DNA of 64,000 nucleotides from Rostratula benghalensis (GCA_013399305.1 VXAI01000275.1:62001-126000); one strand, 5' to 3'; counted from the stretch's first letter, positions 1-13,670 are shown. Translations and numbers: made by a program. Notes: generated from the letters alone by a model not told the origin.

Positions 1-1440
1 GACAAAGAGTCCCTCTCCAGCTCTCCTGCATTCTCCCAAAAGAGGACTGCTACAAGGTCTCCCCAAAGCCTTCTCTTCTCCAGGCTGAGCAACTCCAGCT
101 CTCTCAGCCTTGTCTTCATAGGAGAGGTGCTCCAGCCCTCTGATCATATTTGTGGCCATCCACTGAACTTGTTCCAACAGGTCCATGTCCTTCCTGTGCT
201 GAGGACTCCAAAGCTGGACACAGTACTCCAAGTCAGGTCTCACGAGAGAAGAGCAGAAGGGTAGAATCATCTCCAGCACCCTGCTGGCCACAATTCTTTT
301 GATACAACAAAGGATGCGGTTGGCATTCTGGGCTGCCAGTGCACGCTGCTGGCTCATGTTGAGTTTCTCATGCACAAACACTCCCAAGTCCTTCTCCTCA
401 GGGCTGCTGTCCAGCCATTCTGTGCCCAACCTGTATTTATGCCTGGGATTACCAAGTCCCGGGTGCAGGGCCCTGCACTTGGCTTGGTTGAACTTCATGT
501 GACTTGCACTAGCCCACCTCTCAAGCCTGTCCAGGTTCCTCTGGATGGCATCCCTTCCCTCCAGCATATCCATCACACCACACAGCTTGGTGTGGGTGCA
601 TTCTATCCCACTGTCCAGGTCTCTGACAAAGATGTTAAACAGCACTCGTCCTGGGCATTGAGCCATTGATCCCAACCCTTTGAGTGCAGTCATCAGCCTG
701 TTCCTTATCTGAGTGGTCCATCCATCAAATCCATGACTTTCTGATTTTGAGACCAGGATGTTGTGTGGGACAGTGCTGAACGCTTTCCGTAATTCCAGGC
801 AGATGATATCTGTTGTCCTGCCCTTGTCTACCAATACTGTGGCAGTATCGTAAAAGGACACCAAATTTGTCAGGCATGATTTGCCCCTTGGTGAAGCCAT
901 GTTGGCTGTCATCAAGCTGTCACTTGGAGATGACATGGAAGTGTCATGGAGGCTGTCACCTCCATATTTTCCATGTGCCTTAGCAGAGATTCCAGGAGTA
1001 CCTGCTCCATGATCTTTCTGGGAACTGATGTGAGACTAACTGAACTGCTGTTTCCTGGGTCTTCCTTTTTCCCTTTTTGAATATTGAATTTTGAATATTG
1101 GGGTTCCAGTCAGTGGGAACTACACCAGATTGCCACGACTTCTCAGATATTCTGGAAAGTGGCTTAGCAATTTCTTCTGCCAGCTCCCTCAGGACCTGTG
1201 AATGGATTTCACCAGGTCCCATGGACCTTCAGGTTCCTTAGATTGTCTCAAACCTGATCTTCTCCTACAGTGGGTAGTTCTTCATTCTCAAAGCCCTTGT
1301 TTTTGCCTTCTGTGATTTGAATGGTGTGGTTAGGCCCCTTCCTAGTAAAGACTAAGACAAAAAAGTCATTCTGTAATTCAGCCTTTTCCATATCCTCGAT
1401 GACCAGGAGGTCACCCAGTGTATATACTCTTAAGCTGGAG
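1..1440 (-). mobile_element. CR1 LINE fragment (ORF2 linker and RT), cut by the window start
   Basis: Read on the minus strand, this is a decayed CR1 ORF2. It starts in the linker upstream of RT (GDLLVIEDMEKAE, near 1410). It continues through the stretch before RT (GPGEIHSQVLRELAEEIAKP and SWQSGVVPTDW, 1100-1222), then RT block FTKGKSCLTNLVSFY (near 850-890), and reaches the C-terminal LRELELLSLEKRRLWGDL near 50-110. The 3' end lies outside the window. Several frameshifts and stops break it. The first catalytic motif, normally LDF in CR1, reads LEL (near 795). The second motif is absent: ECT is followed directly by HTKLCGV (about 575-605), where other CR1 copies in this window have [11 protein letters not shown]. 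This copy cannot encode a working RT. The CR1 assignment is firm; the 5' boundary near 1440 is approximate. Confidence 0.93.
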
Positions 1441-2020
1441 GAGTCCAGCCTTAGTCAGAATGTTCTGCAGCAGAAAACTTGCTCACAGAAGAGGGATAGA
1501 AAATACAGGCACAGTAAAGAAATATATGTGCTATGGAAAACTTGATTAGGAAAGATACTTGCTAAGTTATTAGGGCAATTATCTAAAGTATTCTCCCTTA
1601 TGTAGAAGAAACTCTGCTACCACACCTGAGCACTTAAGCACTCTCATGAACAGAGAATTGGATTCTCTCATTCTCCATGTTATGCTTATTTTATTCTCTT
1701 TCATGTGGAGCATGGAGGACTGATTGTGAAAGTTGAAGGACAACAATATTGCAGTTACAGGCAAGGTTCTTCCCAGTGTGTACAATGAGGCTCTACTCGA
1801 ACTGCCTTCTTTCCACTCTTAGAATTCCTGAGGGCTGTGAAGTTGAGCCAGTGCAAAAATTGTTGCAAAGAGTCTTTTCAGCAGGAAATCACCAGTACAT
1901 TGAATGCAATCATATTCCAATTGACATATTTCCTTTACTTCTCAAATTCTGAAAATTCAGTCTCTGACTGAAAAAAAAAAGACCACATTTCCCACCACAA
2001 AATTGCAGAAAATCTAAGGG

Positions 2021-2058
2021 GTTTTTTTGTTGGGTGTTTTTTGTTTTTTTTTTTTTTA
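2021..2058. repeat. T-rich low-complexity tract
   Basis: T-rich stretch interrupted by a few G residues, ending in a run of 14 T at 2044-2057. It could be simple low complexity or a decayed poly(A) tail of a minus-strand retrocopy. No retrocopy body was recognised next to it. Confidence 0.8.
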
Positions 2059-2827
2059 ATCTGGGAAGTCCCTGTAATTGAATGGGTATATACTTTCCCT
2101 CCTTACTTCAATGACCTTTACTTCAGCTTCAAGTGAGCTCCACAGGTGAACTGTTCAAGGAACTGGAAATCTAACAATATCACAAAAAAGAGAGAGGTCT
2201 CAGGCAGGAGAAGGAGAAAAGGCAGATGTGGCTTGACAAGTGATGAGGAAATAGGCTTTCAGGACACATAAACTCAGGCCAGCTAAGCTGACACTGTATC
2301 CCTGAGAAAAAGAAGGAAATCCCACACCAGCCAGAGAACAGCATTACTGAGTCAGTAGTGCATATAGGAGTGATCAGCAGGCATGCTGGTATTTCAGAAC
2401 AGGCAGACTGAAGTCATGAGAATATGAAACACCATCTGAGAGGAGGCATTCTGGACAAAATGGAAAGAAATCTCCATGGAATCAGCTAGGAAGCATGTCA
2501 GGAGCATGACCAACAATGCTGGCTGGCGTTCAAAAGGTTCGGCTCAACATCACAAAAACCATCCAAGTGTTACAATCGTCTTTGGTCCTGTGTATGTATC
2601 ATAAGTTAGTTTTACATTAAAATTCCATGATTCTCACCCACCCCCTTAATCATGAAACAGTGTCCTCCAGTAGCATGACCCCCCCATAACATGTGGGGTC
2701 ATTAAGAGCTCTGCACTCATTATGACATCCCTGTGAAGTGTTACCTTGACAGATCGAGATCTGAAACCCAAAGGCTATATGCTTAAGGTGATGCTACAAA
2801 TTATTACTAGACCTTACAGCTTCCCAA

Positions 2828-2873
2828 AACTACTAACTCAGATTCTCTTTAACTACTAACTCGGATTTCTTTC
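2828..2873. repeat. Imperfect 23-bp tandem duplication (2 copies)
   Basis: Two adjacent 23-bp units, 2828-2850 and 2851-2873, both begin AACTACTAACTC and differ at two positions. It is a small local duplication of unknown relevance. Confidence 0.85.
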
Positions 2874-5800
2874 ATTGTTGTATTGGAAGAAGAGATCTTA
2901 TTTTGTTCTTGTTTTCTGAACACTATCACTAGATAGCCTCCTACAACCAGTTACAGTAAATTAACAGTGCCAGAAAAGTGGACCTGGACAGTATACAGAC
3001 AACAGCAAATTACTGAGTGCTTTACAGCCCTCTTTTATCACATTTGGAAAGAAAGGTGATTCAGACAGGCAAAACAATCTTCTGTAGACCCAAACAGCTC
3101 AACAGCAAACAAAGTGGCATAAGCAGATGTCATGGTAGCTGATAAGAGAAAGGAAAAAAGCAAAGAGGAAAAAAAAATGTCAGTATGTGATGCTAGATCT
3201 TGGTAGTCTATTTTAACAGTGCTAGAACAACATTCCTAAAGCCTGAATCTTCATTCCTTCATAATAGCAAATTATTGCATTACTAACAAATGCAATTTAA
3301 TATTAAGTTTCATGGCACAGAGTGCTTCTCCTAAAATGCTGGGCAATATTATAAAAAAGCTACATCATAAATTCAGCTTCTCCTAAATAACATTTACTGT
3401 CTTACAGCAAGTTACTAACTGTCCTACAGTTTCAAATAAATGCTTGGAACAAGAGCTGGCTGAAAATTCAAAACAAGTCCTTTTCATGAGAAATAACAAA
3501 ATAAACCTTCAAATACTGTTTTCATTCTGGGACGAAATGAAAGATATTTTCTTCCCTCACAAACTCCTGCCTCTCCCCAAAGAAAAGAAGTGAATGGATA
3601 TTTAACTGACAGTACCATGAAGGAAAACTACCACCTTCTGGCTCTTTCTTCTGCACTGCAAGTAACCATCTGCATCTTCCAAGGCTGTACTTGGGAGACC
3701 GGGATACTGCCCGACAAATATGAATTTGGTATTAATGAGCAAAACCCTGCTTTCAGGGTTAGACTAGACAGAAATCAGAACATAAGATTATGGACAGAAT
3801 CAGGACATGAAATAAATCAGAGTTCCAGTTGGTTTATATGAAAGGACATGGTATACAGGACTCTTCCTGCTATCTTCATACAGCCTGGCAAGTTTACTTT
3901 AACAGCTTGCTGAATCACAGTGTAAGCACTTATCTCTGAGCATGACCATTGATTGGCTCAAGGGAAGATGCATGCCTGAAGCTAACCATGTACTTTAAAA
4001 ATCCTATCAAGTAGGTCCTCTCAGAGTAAATAATAGGTATCATGCTTTGTGGTTTACATATCAAGCAGTTTCTATTCTCTTCTTGATAGGATGAATCCTT
4101 TAACACCAGCATTTGCAGTTACCTGGCAAGAGACAAGGGCCAGACCTCTGAACTTCCTTTATGGGGATAAAGAGAGGAAACAGAACAGCAACATTTTACA
4201 TTGATATAGGTCTGTTGAAATACACACCTCAATAATATAACCATATCTGGCACCATTGTGCATGCCTAAGTCTGTACTTGTAAATAAAAGAAGGCCAGGA
4301 CACTGTTTCAAATGCTGGCCATGCTATTTAAACTGTTAACATGCATTGTACCAGACAGTGCCTGGGAACAGCAGGTGAGAAGAAGATCCAAGAGCAGTTC
4401 CTAGTAGCCAGACTTTTCAAACTGTTTTGGAAGAGAAGAAAATCTATTTGCATGGATGTAAGCTGTGCCATGCCATTTTGCATAAGGGACAGAGACCAGA
4501 TCACACACATTTTAAACAATAGCACAGATATAACTTGTTTTCTAGAACAAAATATTGTGAAATGACAACGGTAGCTACAACATATTGTGAGAGAATGATC
4601 TAGAAATATTTCTCAGGCTCCTTTCATGTTTCAGTTATCTAAGGTGCATGTTGCACTTGTCCTTCCTACCCACCTTCCCATGTCCCACAAAAAAGGAGAA
4701 CCATACAAACCAAAATTCTCTTTTTTAGGTTGTAGGTTGAAAGTTTGTATGGAAACCTATATTCTGAAGTATGTCTAAGATAGTTGTAAGAAACTTTTAA
4801 AAGTGAGACAATAGGAATTAAAGCTGAACTCACCTCTAGGAAAAGCCATCACTGGTTGATTCTAGGAGTATTTAGTTAATTGACTCTTACCCCTGGAGCT
4901 GTAAAAAGTTTTCAGACTATGAAGCCATAACCAGACACTAGAAAGCACCATCTTCCACTCAACACTAACACCCAAGGCTTTACCTGGACTAATAATGTTG
5001 GCTCTGAATTTTCAAAAAAGTGTTTGGACAGTCAAGGCCTGCTAACTCTTTGGGACAGTATAACATGTACCCCCCACCATTTCCTTGGAAATCCAACCCT
5101 GGTCATCTTGTTTTCTACCCAAAATCTCCTTCAAAGGAGGAAGTCATCACACTACCTCACCTGCTCTGTTTTGACTCCACTACACGTCCTAGATTTTTTC
5201 TCCAATCAGGACAAAGGGGTTAACAAATAAACAGCAAGAGTTTTAAAGAAATGCACCTCTAGAGCCAATAGGGATCTTCAGGTACCAAAAAAGTGAAGAG
5301 GTGTCAGGACAATAGTTCAGAAATAATTTTAAAGACAAATACAACAAATACAATAGTATAGTCAGATAAAAATTCAGGTCCAAATGGAAATGTTTTCTAT
5401 CTGTGGGAAATGGGACATGGTATCAGGAATCTGGTTCCCAACAGCAGCTAAGTACTTCTGGAGGGACAAGATTCAACGACTGGAGTGAAACATTAAGCAA
5501 ACCAGGGACCACTGTGTGTAGATCAAAAAAGTTTTCCAGATGCTTCTTACAGGAGAAATTAGCCAGACACATAGACAGAGTCTGCTGGGACATGGGAGGA
5601 CGGGAACCTACCCTCAACCAGAAAGATTGCCAATATTATGTTGAGAAGACAATACAGGATAGGTCCCTTGCTCAAGATACTGTGTGGCCTAAGCCTGTAA
5701 ATCCATAGGCACTGAAGTTATATCACTGATTTTCAGTACAATGAGGAATAACAATATTCTAATACAACAATAACACTGTAAGAGATTACTACTTGCATAG

Positions 5801-8800
5801 TGGACAGCCTTCTGTAAATATACTGAGAGACAGATTTTTCCATACATAATTGCATACATGGTATTCAGGCAGACACCTTACAATTTCTGCCATTGAAACA
5901 TAGCCATTTTCTTGTTTTCAGAGCAGTGTTTCTCAAATGTCTTACTATTTAACCAGAAGTTCTAGGCTCCCTGACAAGCATGGCATTATAGCACATGTTA
6001 TAAAATCAGAACAGAAGATTCATACCTTTCCTGACTTAAATCAAAATTGACTCTTTCACCCCCACCAGTGACACCAGAGTTATCCCAGTTGCTGTTTCCC
6101 ATTTAAAAAAAAATAAAAAAAAAATCATTTTCTTTCCTCATGCTTAGGCATGTTGCAGACTGGCATTTCTATGATCCACCCCTTCTCAGCTCACTGCACC
6201 ACCAGCAGTGCTCTTTTCCCAAGAATGAGAGGGGACAGGGATCTGTGCATAATTATCAGCAGACACGGTACTTCAGCAGCTTAGTTCAAAGAGCTATGAG
6301 ACCCAAAATGTTCTGTTCGTCTCCAGCAGAAGGGGAAAACCAGAAAAAAAAATATCTATTTATGGCTGTCAATTAAAAGGTCAATGAAAATAATCTTATT
6401 TACTTCCACAGATTTTGGATAAGACACACAGATCTTTATTTTTAGGTATGAAAAGGTCTATTGCTGGTTGCTTAAAATATACTGTGACTGACTCCTCATC
6501 CATGGGACAATAATTCTCCTTTGCCTTTGCTGAGTTCGGACAATGAAAGACCCTTTTTAAGTTTTGTCCAACACACACTCATTTACCCCAACGCACACTA
6601 AATACTTTGTTTAGAACAGTTTTCTGGAACAACATTTCTTTCCATTCTGTGATGAGAAAGGCTTCAGTTTCCTTTCCCATAGCCCTCCCTTGTACAGCTG
6701 AACATCCGAGCCTACTGCACTTACTCTGTCCTCTGTCCATATAGATGGATGTCTCTGTGTGAGTAGACCATCATGGTCATGTATGCCAGTACTCTGCAAA
6801 CCAGAATGTGTAAAAAAATTGCCATCTTTCTCAAATTGCTGTCACTGCCAGGACTTCCCTTGGACTTCTCTTGTGCTGGATTGGATCAAAAGCATCAGGT
6901 TAATAGCAGTTCTAAGAAAATAGAGCCTGGGTTTTTTTTCACTAAATATTTTAGGACTTTGTTGTGTACTGCAAATATCATAGACAATGAACTTTATCTA
7001 AGGCTATCTTCCCATATCTGACAACATACTTTTCCAGTCAAGTAAATATGCATAAATAAGGTGCTGCTGTGGGAAGTCACCCGAGACTTTAAATCTAATC
7101 CATATTCTGCCTACCATGACAATTTTGCCAAATGGAAATTAGACACCCTGGGACAATTTTAGAAAACAACAACCATGAGCCCCCAGAGCATCCAAATAAC
7201 ATCTGAACGGATTTAAAGATTTGCCGTAATTATAGTGGACAATAAATATCTGAGCAGAATGGCAGATTTCTGTGGGACAGGAAGTGCCCATATTTGTAGC
7301 TGCCTAGGATTATATATCCAATTTGTCCCCTGTTCAGACTGAGTGCTTATGTGCACCAAGAATTTCTGTTCATTAAATACACTATTTCAATTAAAACCAC
7401 ACTAAAAGTGGAAAGCATAGTTTATCCCAAAGTAGTTTATTCCAATCTGTTGAAAATAGTTAAACCAAACATTATAAAATACTTAATATCAAAATAATTA
7501 TGCAATGTACCAGGGTCTTATGACTGGAATAAAAATAGCCTCAAGCATCCTCCCAACTTAATTGTTTTGTTTATGCTGTTAGCAGGGACAGGGAGTTATG
7601 TTTCCATGCTACTCAGAGTCTGTGGATCAGCCTCATTCTAACAGTGGCCATCATTCTTAAAGAGAACTTCCATTTTTGTTCCAAGATAAAGTCAGCTCCC
7701 TGCCCAGTATTCCAGCCCTCTAGTATATAAAAATATGGGGTTTTTTTCTCCCATACATATTCTGTCAGACCACATTCCTACAGTCTGAAAAACCAGCTCA
7801 CGAGCTAAATCAAAGACAGACCAAAAATACTTTCACAATGAACTCTTTCAAAAATATTTTGCACCAGAGATGGGAGTGAAGTATTCTCTTGCAAATAGAT
7901 AATCGGTTTCTTTTCTTATTAAAGAAGTTCTGAGTACCAACCAGTATTTCCTAGAGTTTTGAGTCATATTTTACTCCCGAGGAAAGGATCAGAGATGTAA
8001 TTATTAGTGAGAAATTCTTGACAACTTTCAGGAATCTCAGCAACAAGAAAATTGAGATTAATAGGTCTGCTCTAATAAGCGCTAGGACGGCTGGATGTTA
8101 CATAGAAAAAAGGGATCTGTTCTGATTAAATGAGGACATCTGGTCAGCTTCCTGTTGGAAATTATTCTTCTAATTTTAGTAACAATAAAAGCAATCCAAT
8201 GTATCTAAAAAGCAGATATTCTAAAGAGCCAGACACTGAGTGTTGAAGACTGGATGTCACCTCAAAAGGACATCAGTAACAAAAGCCACTGTCCAATGCC
8301 AGGGAACAAGGCAAGATAACAGCAACCTCCTGCTTGCAGTCCCAGCTTTTGCTGCTACTGGTACAGAAAGTGAAGCTCCTCTGCAGGAAAGCTGCTGCCT
8401 TGCCTCTTCCTCTCCTCTCTCTCTATCCCTTCTCAACACAGCTTCATGCAGAGCAAAGACTCAGGAGGCCTGAAAAAGCATCTGCCCATCCCAGTCACAT
8501 CAACAGGGGCCTGAGTCCTTGAGGCCAATGAGGAAAAAGCTTTCAATCCCTACAGACTTTTAATTTTTAATTATGTATACATTTATTTTCAGAAAAATCC
8601 AGATCTACCTATTTTTAGGTGTTCTGCACTTAAAACACAGGGAACCTCACAAAGATGCTCTAATGGTGGGTATTTGAGCACAGAGGTAAGTGATTGCAAG
8701 GAAATATTTAGCCTTCTTCAGTGCAAAAAAACCATGTGCCCTGGAAACAACCCAAACCCTGGAGCCCAGGTCCTAGTGAGTATTTGGCAAAAAGACTAGC

Positions 8801-9818
8801 CATATAATAGAGATTTACATTTGACCTCCAAAAAGCCAGCATCCACTCTTCCCAAGAGAGAAAGCAGAAACTGCATAGGGAGTGACATTGCAACCATAAA
8901 ATTTCTGTTCAATAGGATGGTGCTACTTCTTCATAGCATGGATGGCACTGACTTCCTCCTTCCTGCTCCCGCTGGGAAATCCTCAGCAGGACTCGGAACT
9001 TTGTCTGTAAATAGATTACACTGTAATTATATTAATTATATTTCTGTCAGATCCCCTTAGAACCAAGGGAGCATAAGGGAGGACTGACTGTAACTGATTG
9101 TCATTTGCACTGTTAATTATTATAATGTGGCTTAAATCCAGAAAAAGAGAAGTCATTTGAAAGCATGAAAAAAAATATAAACAGGAAAGCTAGTCAAGAG
9201 GGAAAGTTATTCCTTCTAGCACACAGACACGACAACCAAGGACAGGATGAACTGGAGCCACCTCAGGCTGTCTGGGGATGCCCTGCCAGTACTAAGACTG
9301 AAAATAGGACTCATAGCATCAACATCTGACTTCCAAGACTCAAGGCTGCATAGGCTTCTGCTAGCAGCTGAAAAAAAAGGATCAAAAATAAAAACACATA
9401 TTAGCTAAAGCAGAGGAAAAAGCAAAGGAGAATCTCAAGGACACTGAAATATTCCTGACGATACACTACTTTCTTATAAATAAGGGCTTTTGGGATTATT
9501 GCAGAATGGTGAAATTATCGCCACTGACCAGCAACCATTGTGCTCTAAAGGTACCTGGACAGAAAAGAGAGGCACTCCCTGGTTCAAAAAATAAAAACAT
9601 TTAGCACATGCAGGTAAAGAGCTGGGAAAGGATTGCTTCATCTGCAGTGTTTGCCTGTTACAAGAAAACAAAATGAAACAAAACAAAACTCCAACAGAAG
9701 TTTAGTTTGGGTTGTAGGAAAAAAATACCACACTGTGTTGGTCGGCATTGCCGTTGGGTCTTTTCCACTCAGAAACATTAAAATTCCAGAAGCAGGGAGC
9801 CACTAATACTGAGACTGC

Positions 9819-9844
9819 AAAAAAAAAAAAAAGGGAAGGGAAGG
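9819..9844. repeat. Poly(A) run followed by short GGGAA repeats
   Basis: Fourteen A residues (9819-9832) followed by GGGAAGGGAAGG. A simple purine tract, probably polymorphic in length. Confidence 0.85.
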
Positions 9845-12800
9845 AAAACAGGGAAATCTCCATATAGCCACATTCACAAATAAACATAGCAAAGCGACAC
9901 AACAGGATTGTTTAGTTTCATGATCACTTGTCCATTCACCCTACTATTCAACCTACTCCAAATCCCAGTGTCCTGCTCAGGAATCATTAGGTCAGATCTT
10001 TATCACTGCTATGCCAGTCCAAGTCACCCACAGAGGACAAGATCTTCAGGTAACAAACAAGAAGAGGACCACTGAACACCTATTCTGTGGGGTAGAAAAA
10101 TAAGGAAATAACATCAACCTCATCTTGCCTGTCTGATGTAAGCCTAAGAGCACGTGCTAATATGTGTGGAGGGAATAACACTTTTTTATAGTACTCAAGG
10201 CAACATTTTTCATGGGAAGGTCAATAACAGCAAGGCCAGATCATGAAAATGGCCAAAATGGAAGACAAAAATCTTTGTAATCCTTTCCCTTCAACAGTGA
10301 TGTAAAACCGTATGCCTCCTTGTTTTACAAAATATGTCACAAAAACTCTATATTTGAAAAAAAAACCACAATCCTGTTTGACGGTCTTTATCGATTTCAC
10401 TGGGTCAATGCCACCTTTGCATTTGCATAGACCTTTCCTTTCAGTTAAAAATATCTGATTTCTAGGCAAGTTTTCGAAAGCTACTCTGGTCTGTTTGGAA
10501 CAGACCTCTATTATTCCCTCCTACCAACATTCCCACCTCTTCATCTAGGGAATATTTTAAAATTTTGTCCTCTGGGAGAACTTGAAAGGCATATAATTGT
10601 AAACCACTTCCTCTTGTAGGTTACCAGCTTGTTAGCTATAAGTAGACCTTCTCTCAAAGGACCTTGCACAAATTTATGCCTGGTGATGGGAAGAATATGA
10701 GCTTGCACTCAAAAATACCTAACTGAGCTAGAACTGGAATAATGTTTCTTCTTCAGATAGTAATGTTCATCTGCATAAAGCAAAGTATCCTGATATTGTG
10801 TTCTGGGGTTGGAGGACTATCAAGAACACAGAGCTAGGTAATTTTATACTTCCCGGAAGCCCGTAGAGACTCCCTATATGGAACACCAATATACCAGATA
10901 CTTTGTGACTAACAAAGGGGAAAGTCAAACAGCCCCAGGAGTACTCTGAATATGTGATAAGAAGAAATAAATGGAATAGACAGGGACTTTGAAGACACAG
11001 GCTATAAAAGAAACATGTCCCTAGTAAAAAGGATATCAAACTCAAACAGATTGTGAGAAGCAGGAAAGATTGAAAAATTTGCTGAATCTCATTTGTAAGG
11101 TGATCTGAAGGATGACTTGCCAAGTCCTGTCAATGTACTTAAGAAATATGGCCCCACATTTCATTCACATTCCTCCTATCCTTTCGCAAATGAAAAGAGA
11201 CACAGAACGTATGGCACAAACACTTATAGAAATATAAACATGCCGAACAGGCTTAATTCCCTTTCCATCAAACCTAATCTAAAAGAACAACAAAGAATAT
11301 GGGCATTGGTGTAACTGATGTACTTACTATATCTCTACCATGGATGAACTCGAAACTTTCAGTGTAAGAAGATACCATATATACCTGCAAAGAATTCTCC
11401 TTCTTCACATACAGAGGAAAAGAAACATGATGCCTTCACTTCTTATTCCTTTCATGATATGTGTTAGGGCAGCAGAGCTAGTGAAAAAATCCTTCACGTC
11501 ATTTCATCAGAATATCTGGCAGAACTGTGTAAGGTTTTCAGACAATGCTTAAGTTCAGGTTACTCAGGCTGAACATGGAACAAGGATAACAGGTCACCCC
11601 CTGAAGACCTTAGACAACATCCTCTTTGGGAGGACAATGTCCTGGAACAAGAGAAAACAGGAAAAAAAAACCCACCAAAGCCTCAAAACTTCTACATCAT
11701 AGTACAGATAATCTTAAAACTTTTTCCTGTTTTCATGAATATATTTGAGTCAGTTTTTTTCAGGAGCTAAACTTTTCTGGAATCAGTTGAATTTTTTAAG
11801 TCAGTATTTCTCAGAAATAGAGATAGAGGTCAGCAAGTATTCTCTAATGTGTAAAGTTGCCAGACTGAACTCAAAAGAAATATCAAGTGCTTGTATTTAT
11901 GAATTCCCATGAGAGGCGCAGGAGTGTTTCAGAACAGAGTGAGCATAAGAAAGAATTAAAAGATTACATATTCATTTGTCAAAACTTAGGAAAACTTTGT
12001 TTTTCACATTTCATCCTACACAACTGGGTTCTTTTTTTTTCTGCTTGGAATTTGACTTTAAAAACTGCTTTTTAAAGGTTCCACCAGATAGAAAATCTCC
12101 AAAGATGAGTTTTCTATATTGCATTAGTGTGTAAACTCTGGCCAGTCCGGTTCCATCACTAACCTCTCTCCTACTCTGGTGTCCTGGGAGCTGCCACCCA
12201 TTGTGGGAGAATGGACCCATGAATAAGAAAAATCATTCCCCACTGAGGATGACAGGCTGCATGTGCAGTATTTAAAGCACTTAAGAGCTCTACTTACTTC
12301 TGTATAATATGATCTATTTAAAAATATGGTCACACAAGAATTTCACTTTTTTTGAAATTAAAATCTTAGTTAAATGAAAAGACAAGCTTGACAAAGGTAC
12401 TGGAGTGTGCTGCTTTGTTTAACAGGCTGTGGCAACTATCCAAATTCCAGTCAGAATTGTAGCAATCCTGTACACTGTCAAGAAGCATGACTTTCCTCTG
12501 ACAGAACGTACTGCAAATTTTATGAGAGATAATTGAAGCCAATTCTTGTAACATCCATTAGAATCTCTCTCAGTCTGTCTGTGAGAGGTCTAGAAGAGTG
12601 TGAGCTTCTGCAGTCAATTACCCATATTGGTAACTAGCATCTTCCAAGTTCTCTGCTGTTTCCACCTTTAAAAAAAGGTCTTTGTTCTGTAGAAATCGTT
12701 CCTAGCACCTTTGGCCTTTGCAAAACTTTCCTGTTTCAGTGTCTAACAGAGAGAAACACAAAATTATGTGCCTGTAATGAGAATAAGCTGACTTCCTGCT

Positions 12801-12968
12801 GTATCCGATCTCATGCAGTGAAATGGTGGAGAGCTCCGTCTACCTGACTTAGTAAAGTATGGAGAGGAAACCCAACCTTTACAAAATTCTGCATTTTAAC
12901 TACTTTAGATATCTCCCATAATTAGAGAATCTGCAAATCAAAGACAGAGATGGAGATGAAAGTTATAG

Positions 12969-12973
12969 TACAG
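12969..12973 (+). repeat. Left target-site duplication of the solo LTR (TACAG)
   Basis: TACAG directly precedes the TGTCC start of the LTR and is repeated exactly after its ACA end at 13666-13670. A 5-bp duplication indicates an integrase-mediated insertion. Confidence 0.85.
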
Positions 12974-13275
12974 TGTCCTGGTTTGAGGTGAAACTAACCA
13001 ATTTTCTGTTTTGTAATTTGACTTTTTAGCTGGGCCTCTTCTAACTAAACTCTGAAAACTGTTCACTCTCATGGTGATAAGACCTGATTATACCAAGGTA
13101 TGTTATGCAGAGAGGCCCTTGCTTATACTTATTGCTATAACAGCCAAGGTCAGCTCATTTTGTTATTTGCCCGGTTGGAGGGTCAGAAGCGGAAAAGTGT
13201 AGAGTGAGTGGAGGTATGGAAAGGACAGGTGACTCAAAATTGACCAGCTGAGGTATTCCATCCCATCACGCTCAG

Positions 13276-13283
13276 TATAAAAG
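13276..13283 (+). promoter_or_regulatory. TATA box of the solo LTR promoter
   Basis: TATAAAAG within CTCAGTATAAAAGCTGAGG, itself a near-palindrome, in the middle of the solo LTR. This is the expected core promoter element at the U3/R border. Whether it still drives transcription is unknown. Confidence 0.75.
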
Positions 13284-13544
13284 CTGAGGAATTAAAGCGT
13301 CAATTGTCTTTCTTGGATGGCCAACATCTGAGGAGGACCTTGTGTGTTTGTCTTTGATCCCAGTGTGGACGTTCCTGACTCCAGATCTGGAATCCAGCTC
13401 CTGTTGGTCACCGAGTCCAGTCCAGGAGTTCTCCCGATGCTTGCTGGTGATGAGATCGTCATCCTGGGAGCCTGACATGATTTGGTATATATTGTATCTA
13501 TTTCATTATCTTCTTACTTTTTTTAATTTTGGCATTAATACTCC

Positions 13545-13550
13545 ATTAAA
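13545..13550 (+). terminator. Polyadenylation signal ATTAAA in the solo LTR
   Basis: ATTAAA lies about 265 bp downstream of the LTR TATA box and about 115 bp before the LTR end, a position compatible with the R region. It is the variant hexamer, followed by a T/C-rich and then a TG-rich stretch. Confidence 0.55.
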
Positions 13551-13665
13551 TTAACCGAGTTCATTCTAAGCTCGTAAACCTCCCTATCTCTTCCTCTCCT
13601 TTCTTTTTGTGGGGAGGAAGGGGCATTTCTGTCTGGTTTTGGTAAATTTGGCTGAAACCACAACA

Positions 13666-13670
13666 TACAG
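13666..13670 (+). repeat. Right target-site duplication of the solo LTR (TACAG)
   Basis: Exact copy of the 5 bases at 12969-12973, directly after the LTR terminus ACA. Confidence 0.85.

Larger units (their letters stand above)
1441..12968. other. AT-rich DNA without a recognisable gene
   Basis: I see no recognisable coding exon, RNA gene or transposon here. Open frames are all under about 110 codons, overlap freely on both strands and match no family I know. Visible structure is limited to T-rich DNA at 2021-2058, a 23-bp tandem duplication at 2828-2873, an A-run followed by GGGAA repeats at 9819-9844, and scattered short A/T runs. The stretch 7080-7350 has a homeobox-type TAATTA and several CpGs, and might be a conserved non-coding element, but that cannot be judged without alignment. 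Confidence 0.6.
12974..13665 (+). mobile_element. Solo LTR of an endogenous retrovirus, probably ERVL-like
   Basis: This 692-bp unit starts with TGTCCTGGTTTGAGGTGAAA and ends with GCTGAAACCACAACA, giving the TG...CA termini of an LTR. It is flanked by a perfect 5-bp direct repeat, TACAG. Inside are a TATA box (TATAAAAG, 13276-13283) in the U3-like half and an ATTAAA polyadenylation signal (13545-13550) before a T-rich and G-rich 3' part. The start resembles avian ERVL/ERVK LTRs, which open with TGTCCTGGTTT. A 5-bp duplication fits ERVL better than ERVK, where 6 bp is usual. No gag, pol or env sequence lies on either side, so the internal region was lost by LTR-LTR recombination. The orientation comes from the TATA and poly(A) order. 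The structure is firm; the family is an inference. Confidence 0.9.

Noticed and set aside
10767..11123. 118-codon minus-strand frame rich in Leu, Phe and Ser, like a membrane protein
   Set aside because: Hydrophobic composition is expected from T-rich antisense codons; no conserved motif and no promoter or splice signals.
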